Positions 20,362 to 21,568 of a DNA stretch of 21,568 nt are shown piece after piece. Position 1 is the stretch's first letter. Every line of letters starts with the position of its first letter. The stretch lies in NCBI GenBank assembly GCA_019649035.1, contig BMAT01007929.1:544517-566084 (forward strand), written 5' to 3'. Origin of the DNA: Elysia marginata (Eukaryota > Mollusca > Gastropoda > Plakobranchidae). A program made the position numbers and the translations under genes. The notes beneath the pieces are model-generated. The model saw only the letters and a program-made list of their open reading frames with translations. It was not told where the DNA came from and searched no databases.

Positions 20362-20773
20362 TCAATTACCTAACTGAGGGTCCATATGGAAATTATCTGC
20401 TTGAGACAAGAACTCTTAGACCTTTAATTTTGCAGATTCATTTCAATTTTTATAAGAAAGCGGCTGATGTTCATATATACTGAGGGCATTTCATATTACA
20501 GTGATGAAAATATGTTGCAAAAAAAAAAAACAACAAACAAACAAAAAACAACATTACTAATGTGTACAATAAGTAATAACTTTCAGTAATTCAGTAAATA
20601 CAGGTAGGCCTACATTTGTGAAAATAAATTTAAAATAAAAATATACAAGTATCAAGCCTAAAAGAAAAACAGAATCCCTTAGATGACTTTAGGTTAGGAC
20701 AATGTCTACACCAGATATTAATACATTATATCCTTTAAAAAAAATGACGCAGGCAATGCTTAATTTTCCATAC

Positions 20774-20876
20774 CAGAATTATTCTTGGCCCCCAGACTAA
20801 GCAGAGTCCAGTGTGGACTGACACAAGAAACCTGTGTCACCTGCAACTCCTGAACATGAGGACGTTGAACTTGGAC
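20774..20876 (-). CDS. TRAPPC8: TRAPPC8, upstream coding exon
   Basis: A 103 nt exon with acceptor TTTTTGTATGTTTTGTACCAG above 20876 and donor CTG|GTATGG below 20774. It enters in phase 0 and leaves after one base, which completes a Gly codon with the next exon. The product reads VQVQRPHVQELQVTQVSCVS then PHWTLLSLGAKNNS. No stop occurs in this frame. The gene continues beyond the window: TRAPPC8 is about 1400 residues in animals, and only its last 400 or so are here. Confidence 0.82.
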
Positions 20877-21568
20877 CTGGTACAAAACATACAAAAATCA
20901 AAGGAAATGCAAAGCTAGTTAGGTAGAGAAAAAAAATTGGTATTTAGATAAGTATTTAACTAATTGTTCATGGAAACGAAATTGCTATCTCAAAAACTAG
21001 CATGCAGAGCTATATATATTGCCTGTAGCCTAAAATTGTTACCAAAATAATAACTATACTGGGAACTATACCTTGCTAGAATGATCCATACATACTTGTA
21101 TGACAGCTCCACAAGTTTAATTTGCCAAGTCTTACACTGGACTTCTAATTAACTTATATGATTATTTTAAAAGATTCTCAGTACAACATGTGGCACAAAA
21201 AAGACAATTGTGGATACAGAATGATTTGTCAATACAATGTTTGTAAAATGTCTCAACATTGCCGCTGTATCGATCATATAAAGTCAGATTTCCTCCATTT
21301 CTTTTTACTTTCAGCGTTGTAAGCACAAGACACTTCTGCTTTACTTCTGCTTTAGAAGCAATTCACTAAATCAATGTTTCTCTTCAAAAGGAGGGTATAA
21401 ACAGCTGATTCAAATATCAGGTAAAACATACGCTGTAAAGCAGTGGGACTTTCATAAAGTTTAAACCATCTTGCCTGTGCATTATGACTTCACTATTAAA
21501 GGTTTCAAAAACCTTGTAACAAAATATATGAGGCTGTCCCAAAAGTTCGTCCAGTTTATACCATGTCT
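20877..21568 (-). other. TRAPPC8: TRAPPC8 intron, running off the window
   Basis: No further exon was found before the window ends. The sequence is AT-rich apart from the mariner-like terminus at 21529. Confidence 0.6.
21529..21568 (+). mobile_element. Left end of a second mariner-like element, cut by window edge
   Basis: After TA (21527-21528) comes TGAGGCTGTCCCAAAAGTTC, which resembles mariner terminal repeats. It shares TGAGG and an AAGTT core with the element at 7931 but is otherwise different, so it would be another subfamily. Only 40 bp is visible. Confidence 0.6.

Larger units (their letters stand above)
19593..20773 (-). other. TRAPPC8: TRAPPC8 intron
   Basis: An 1181 bp phase-1 intron with donor GTATGG at 20773 and acceptor CTACTAG above 19592. 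It contains the short pogo-like MITE, a dispersed-repeat copy and an A-rich tract near 20519-20555. Confidence 0.75.

Noticed and set aside
1-21568. CRISPR arrays, phage or bacterial operons
   Set aside because: No regularly spaced repeats, ribosome-binding sites or gene clusters; introns and SINEs show a eukaryotic genome.

Overview
The window is eukaryotic and almost certainly animal. It is AT-rich and intron-containing, with short phase-matched exons, GT/AG splice sites, a tRNA-derived SINE, mariner and pogo-type transposons and TTAA-flanked miniature elements. No bacterial or organellar gene organisation is visible. The repeat style (GGGAG-ended miniature elements, CTAGATCTAG palindromes, a tRNA-SINE with a TTATT tail) suggests a mollusc, perhaps a gastropod. 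That assignment is inference and was not tested by any search.

The only host gene I can name is on the minus strand at the right: the 3' end of TRAPPC8, a subunit of the TRAPP III tethering complex. Three exons (20774-20876, 19524-19592, 13972-14993) join in frame and encode roughly the last 400 residues up to the natural stop. The two introns between them are full of repeats. The 4.5 kb last intron holds a complete-ended pogo/Tigger-like element (15131-16511) that retains only the CENP-B-type DNA-binding domains, a tRNA-derived SINE (about 17442-17795), a diverged purine-rich tandem repeat (about 18465-18850) and one copy of a dispersed repeat. The 1.2 kb intron holds a short pogo-like MITE (19647-20113) and the other dispersed-repeat copy. 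The right edge carries one terminal inverted repeat of a second mariner-like element that runs off the window.

Left of TRAPPC8 is a long, mostly non-coding AT-rich stretch (1-13583). It contains a decayed mariner element with clear TIRs and TA duplications (7931-9063), a probable piggyBac-type MITE (3699-4014), a weaker miniature-element candidate (9183-9438), a tRNA-like SINE fragment on the minus strand (about 5105-5310) and a CpG-rich island (about 12310-12660). Several short open frames there (2190-2830, 3564-3710, 6189-6304, 9459-9656, 10797-11545) look protein-like or have good splice signals. I could not assign them, and they may be exons of unknown genes or fragments of repeats.

I do not see a multi-gene system. 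The most interesting part is the TRAPPC8 introns: a pogo-type DNA-binding-only remnant sits near a miniature element with related ends, and repeated copies of one motif cluster at the ends of the larger element.
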